Assembly (NCBI GenBank): GCA_028826165.1
Contig: JAPDFW010000033.1
Location: forward strand, 558,001 to 622,000
Length of the DNA stretch: 64,000 bases
Origin: Anaeramoeba ignava
Lineage: Eukaryota > Metamonada > Anaeramoebidae
Direction: 5' to 3'
The translations under genes were made by a program, and so were the position numbers. Position 1 is the stretch's first letter; each line of letters begins with the position of its first letter. The notes beneath the pieces are model-generated. The model saw only the letters and a list, made by a program, of their open reading frames with translations. It searched no databases and was not told the DNA's origin. Positions 61,601 to 64,000 of the stretch are shown piece after piece.

Positions 61601-64000
61601 TAAATGAAAATTTAAATGAAAATTTAAATGAAAATGAAAATTTAAATGAAAATGAAAATTTAAATGAAAATGAAAATGAAAATTTAAATTTAAATCAAAA
61701 TGAAAATGAAAATTTAAATCAAAATCGAAAATCAAAATCAAAATTTGAAAAAAGTATTCAAAAAAATCACAACAAAAACAAAAAAACTCGTCAAAATCAA
61801 AACAACAAAGAAAACAGCATTTTATTTTATCAAAAAAATCAGAGAAAATAGTATCCTTTATAAAAATCCAGGATTTATTGAACATCAATGGAAAGTAAAT
61901 GGATGGGAAGCATTTTATAATATCCAAGCATTTGATAAAGGAATACAATCAATAACAAGATTATTTGGAGAAATTCATAGTGAAAAGGTAGTAAAAGTAT
62001 GTGAATATTTGTTCCCATTTTTAACATCAAACATTGAAGGACATCGAATAGTTTCCACAATAAGTTTTACAGAATTCATTCCTATTGTATCTAACAATTC
62101 TCAATTACTTGAAAATACAATTTCTTGTTTGTTTTTAAGAGTCAATGACCAATCACCAAGTGTCACAAAATATTCAATAAGAGGACTTGGGAATGTTGTT
62201 TCATTAGACTTGAAATCAATGGCAAAATTTGTTAGTTCAATTTTTAGCACAATGATTTTAAGAATGGAAGGCGATTCAGAACAAGTTTTTGAAGTTTTGA
62301 AAACAATCAAGACCATTTTGGATGTTTTACCTTTAAAACATGTTTCTCCTCATTTATTAACTTTATGTGTTTCAGATAAATCAAGGATTTTATTAGCAGA
62401 CAATGTTTCATCAATTGAAATGAATCAAATTTCCACCCAAAATATGAAAAACACAAGCATTCTCACTTTCCAACCTGAAAAATTGATTCCAATGCCTTCC
62501 AAAATTAACAGTGTTGTTAAATTTGATGCTGATGGATTAGACACTTCTTTATTCAATGTTTCCACAATCTCGGGAAGAAATATAATTGTTACTTCAGATC
62601 ATCCTTTTCTTGTTTCTTCGAATGATATTGATTCTCCAAAATTTTGTTTAGCTCATGATTTAATCAAAGAAAACCACAAAGTTTGCATTAAACACACTCT
62701 TCATCCAATAGGAAATTCGTTACAGAAATCAACTCTTTTCTCTCAAGAATACTTTAATCAATTTATCAAATCAAAATTGATTGGAAATGTTGAATTTTTG
62801 GAAAATAAATTTATTCCATTTTCAACAGAAACAAAAGGAATTGAAATTATAACAAGATTACTTGGTATTTGTATGCAAAAAGGAGTGGAGATTGATGGAG
62901 AATTTCCTCATTTAAAAATGTTCATTGATTCCGATTTGCAAATTAATATTGAATTTATCAAAAATGATTTGATGTCTTTGCAAGAATTCCCGAAATATTC
63001 ATATGATTCAATTACGAAAATGCATGTTTTAAGTAATTGTTTATCAACTTTTATTGTATTAGATTTTCTTCTTCATGATTTTAAAACAAAATTTGAGTTT
63101 CCAAAATGGATTTTCAAATGCTCACTTGAAATACAAAGAGAATGGATTGGAGCATTTCAAAGTTTATGCAAATCTTTTAATTTTTCAATCAAAGAAGAAA
63201 ATTGCCAAGAACCTATTTATCAATCTTGTTTGGATTTTGAAGAATTATTTTTTGATCATCAAAATCAAGCAATTCTTTTTGCAGAAAATATGAAGAGAAT
63301 TTATAATAATTTCTCAATATCATCGATTAAAATTGAAGAAAATGAATTAAAAAAAAGTGTCAAATTGGTATTTAATTTGAAAAATGAAGAATTTTTGAAA
63401 ATTTGGAATTTAATTGGTTTCCGATATAATCTTGTGAAAGAAAATGATAATATGATTTTTGGAGAATTTTCTATTTATCGAGAATACGAAAAAGAAAAGC
63501 AAAAAGGAGAAGAAATATTAGCATTTAACCAATTTTCAAAGCATTGTTTTCAAACAAAAAATTCATGTATTTTTGTGGAAATTGAAAAAATTGAGAAAAT
63601 TTCAAATGAAAAACAAAAAGAAATTTCATTAATGGATATTCGCACTTCAACAGATAATCATACATTCATAGCAAATGGGTTTATCACTCATAATTGCACT
63701 AAAATTCGGGATTTATTCCAATCACAAAATCCACAAATACGAGCAGCATCAGTGAATCTTTTTGGGATTTTAGCAAGATTTGGATTTGAAGGAAATTCGG
63801 AACAAAGAACAGCTTTAATTCAGCAATTTGAAAGTAGTTTATCAACACTGATAATATTATTAAGAGATTCTGATATGGATGTTGGAGAATCAGTTAAATT
63901 TACACTGAAAAATTTTTCATATTTGATGAATATTGACGAGATGAATGAACTATTTGAATCATCCATGTTCAAGCCACGCAAAGTGATTGATTATGACACT
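55611..64000 (+). CDS. MROH1-like HEAT-repeat protein, intein-containing, 3' end beyond window
   Basis: Exons 55611-55778, 56241-56375, 56446-56695, 57135-61753 and 61818-64000 (open at the edge). Without the intein, 1,907 residues precede the splice point. Blocks follow animal MROH1 order: an N-terminal MSTHPIIDQFTKEL, QEQIPKLIPSILKLFQKESV, LLWPYLVQLIKTEEF, MILLCVNPFLRNEPAKNALN, YLARVVPRCFDLHVPTRK, GLVENLLTQNYPKIFASII, YSIRGLGNVVSLDLKSM and, after the intein, TKIRDLFQSQNPQIRAASVN. A Lys/Glu/Asn repeat insert (about 58150-58930) interrupts the HEAT array; the frame breaks at 58604-58607, where one A of the GAAAAT-type repeat is missing. The 64-bp intron 61754-61817 is chosen because it restores phase. 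MROH1 acts at lysosomes in animals; the role here is inferred. Confidence 0.88.
55779..56240 (+). repeat. Intron 1 of the MROH1-like gene: TTTGAAATAATAATTTAA array
   Basis: 462 bp from GTAAATTTC to AATTTAG, mainly an 18-bp unit AATTTGAAATAATAATTT with variants. Intron 2 (56376-56445) is ordinary A+T sequence. Confidence 0.85.
56696..57134 (+). repeat. Intron 3 of the MROH1-like gene: GAATTAAATATTAAATTTTGATTT array
   Basis: 439 bp from GTTTTTCA to TATAATAG, filled with TTTGAATTAAATATTAAAT units. The motif resembles the GAATT array at 52470-53836 but is richer in ATT. Confidence 0.82.
62366..63694 (+). mobile_element. Intein (443 residues) inserted in the MROH1-like host protein
   Basis: An uninterrupted in-frame insert with every self-splicing landmark. 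Block A begins at Cys1: CVSDKSRILLADN. Block B at residues about 69-85 reads GRNIIVTSDHPFLVSS with Thr76 and His79. Blocks F and G are LMDIRTSTDNHTFIANGF followed by ITHN, giving penultimate His442 and Asn443, with Cys at +1 (63695-63697). Residues about 120-400 hold a remnant LAGLIDADG-type endonuclease: LLGICMQKG near 165, PKWIFKCSLEIQREWIGAFQ near 250-266, and KIWNLIGFRYN near 345. The acidic catalytic positions expected in both LAGLIDADG motifs are not acidic here. Removing the insert joins HLLTL to CTKIRDLF, matching MROH1 proteins without a gap. The splicing chemistry should be standard Cys-Asn-Cys class 1. Confidence 0.95.

Noticed and set aside
61754-61851. A further frame break and early stop in the MROH1-like gene
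   Set aside because: A 64-bp GT-AG intron at 61754-61817 restores the phase exactly, so no break is needed.
62366-63694. Reading the MROH1 insert as an intron or a Hedgehog/BIL-type Hint domain
   Set aside because: The insert is open for all 443 codons and both ends carry intein residues with Cys+1 and resumed host homology; it does not start with GT or end with AG at the boundary.
1-64000. tRNA, rRNA or other structured RNA genes
   Set aside because: I saw no cloverleaf, B-box pair or conserved rRNA segment in the gaps; a covariance-model scan would be decisive.

Overview
This is a window of a eukaryotic nuclear genome with very high A+T. It looks like a free-living protist, and the gene style most resembles Anaeramoeba or a related amoeboid lineage. 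The reasons are expanded RCC1-BTB, BTB-TLDc and ankyrin-BTB proteins, long Glu/Asn/Gln and Lys/Ile/Glu low-complexity tracts, many short GT-AG introns, and A+T microsatellites in introns and between genes. The taxon is an inference from style only. TAA, TAG and TGA all act as stops, so the code is standard. Most splice models were built by hand from GT-AG sites plus reading phase.

Layout. 1-6500: BTB-rich accessory region holding a partial BTB gene, a frameshifted RCC1-BTB gene, a BTB-coiled coil-TLDc gene, and a stray third copy of a BTB 3' end beside tandem A+T repeats. 6565-10823: a Yvh1/DUSP12-type phosphatase and a ten-exon ankyrin-BTB gene with about one ankyrin repeat per exon. 12042-15297: head-to-head RNA polymerase subunit AC19 and ESCRT-III CHMP5/Vps60, the latter split by a 2.1-kb repeat intron. 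15763-21022: a giant single-exon ankyrin-BTB gene. 21178-27726: head-to-head ABHD17-like hydrolase and importin beta-1. 27825-35507: an F-box/LRR gene, an unrecognised low-complexity gene and a GRASP Golgi protein. 35698-43234: a BAR-like/RGS protein, a DIS3L2-like exonuclease and a Ras-type GTPase. 44374-52368: a GATAD1-like GATA-finger protein and a GBF1-type Sec7 ARF-GEF. 53838-64000: a TMEM115-like membrane protein head-to-head with an MROH1-like HEAT-repeat gene that runs off the window.

The standout is in that last gene. At 62366-63694 an in-frame 443-codon segment with full intein hallmarks (Cys1, TxxH block B, HTFIANGF, terminal His-Asn, Cys+1) interrupts the MROH1-like protein, and the host homology continues cleanly on both sides. 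I know of no described intein in this host family. Its LAGLIDADG endonuclease region looks degenerate.

As a set, the housekeeping genes lean toward membrane traffic: GRASP and GBF1 (Golgi), TMEM115 (Golgi), CHMP5 (endosome), importin beta (nuclear import), MROH1 (lysosome in animals), Ras and RGS (signalling). They are ordinary linked genes, not an operon. Several conserved genes carry one-base frame breaks in A-runs. These may be assembly errors, decay or programmed shifts, and the affected entries say so.
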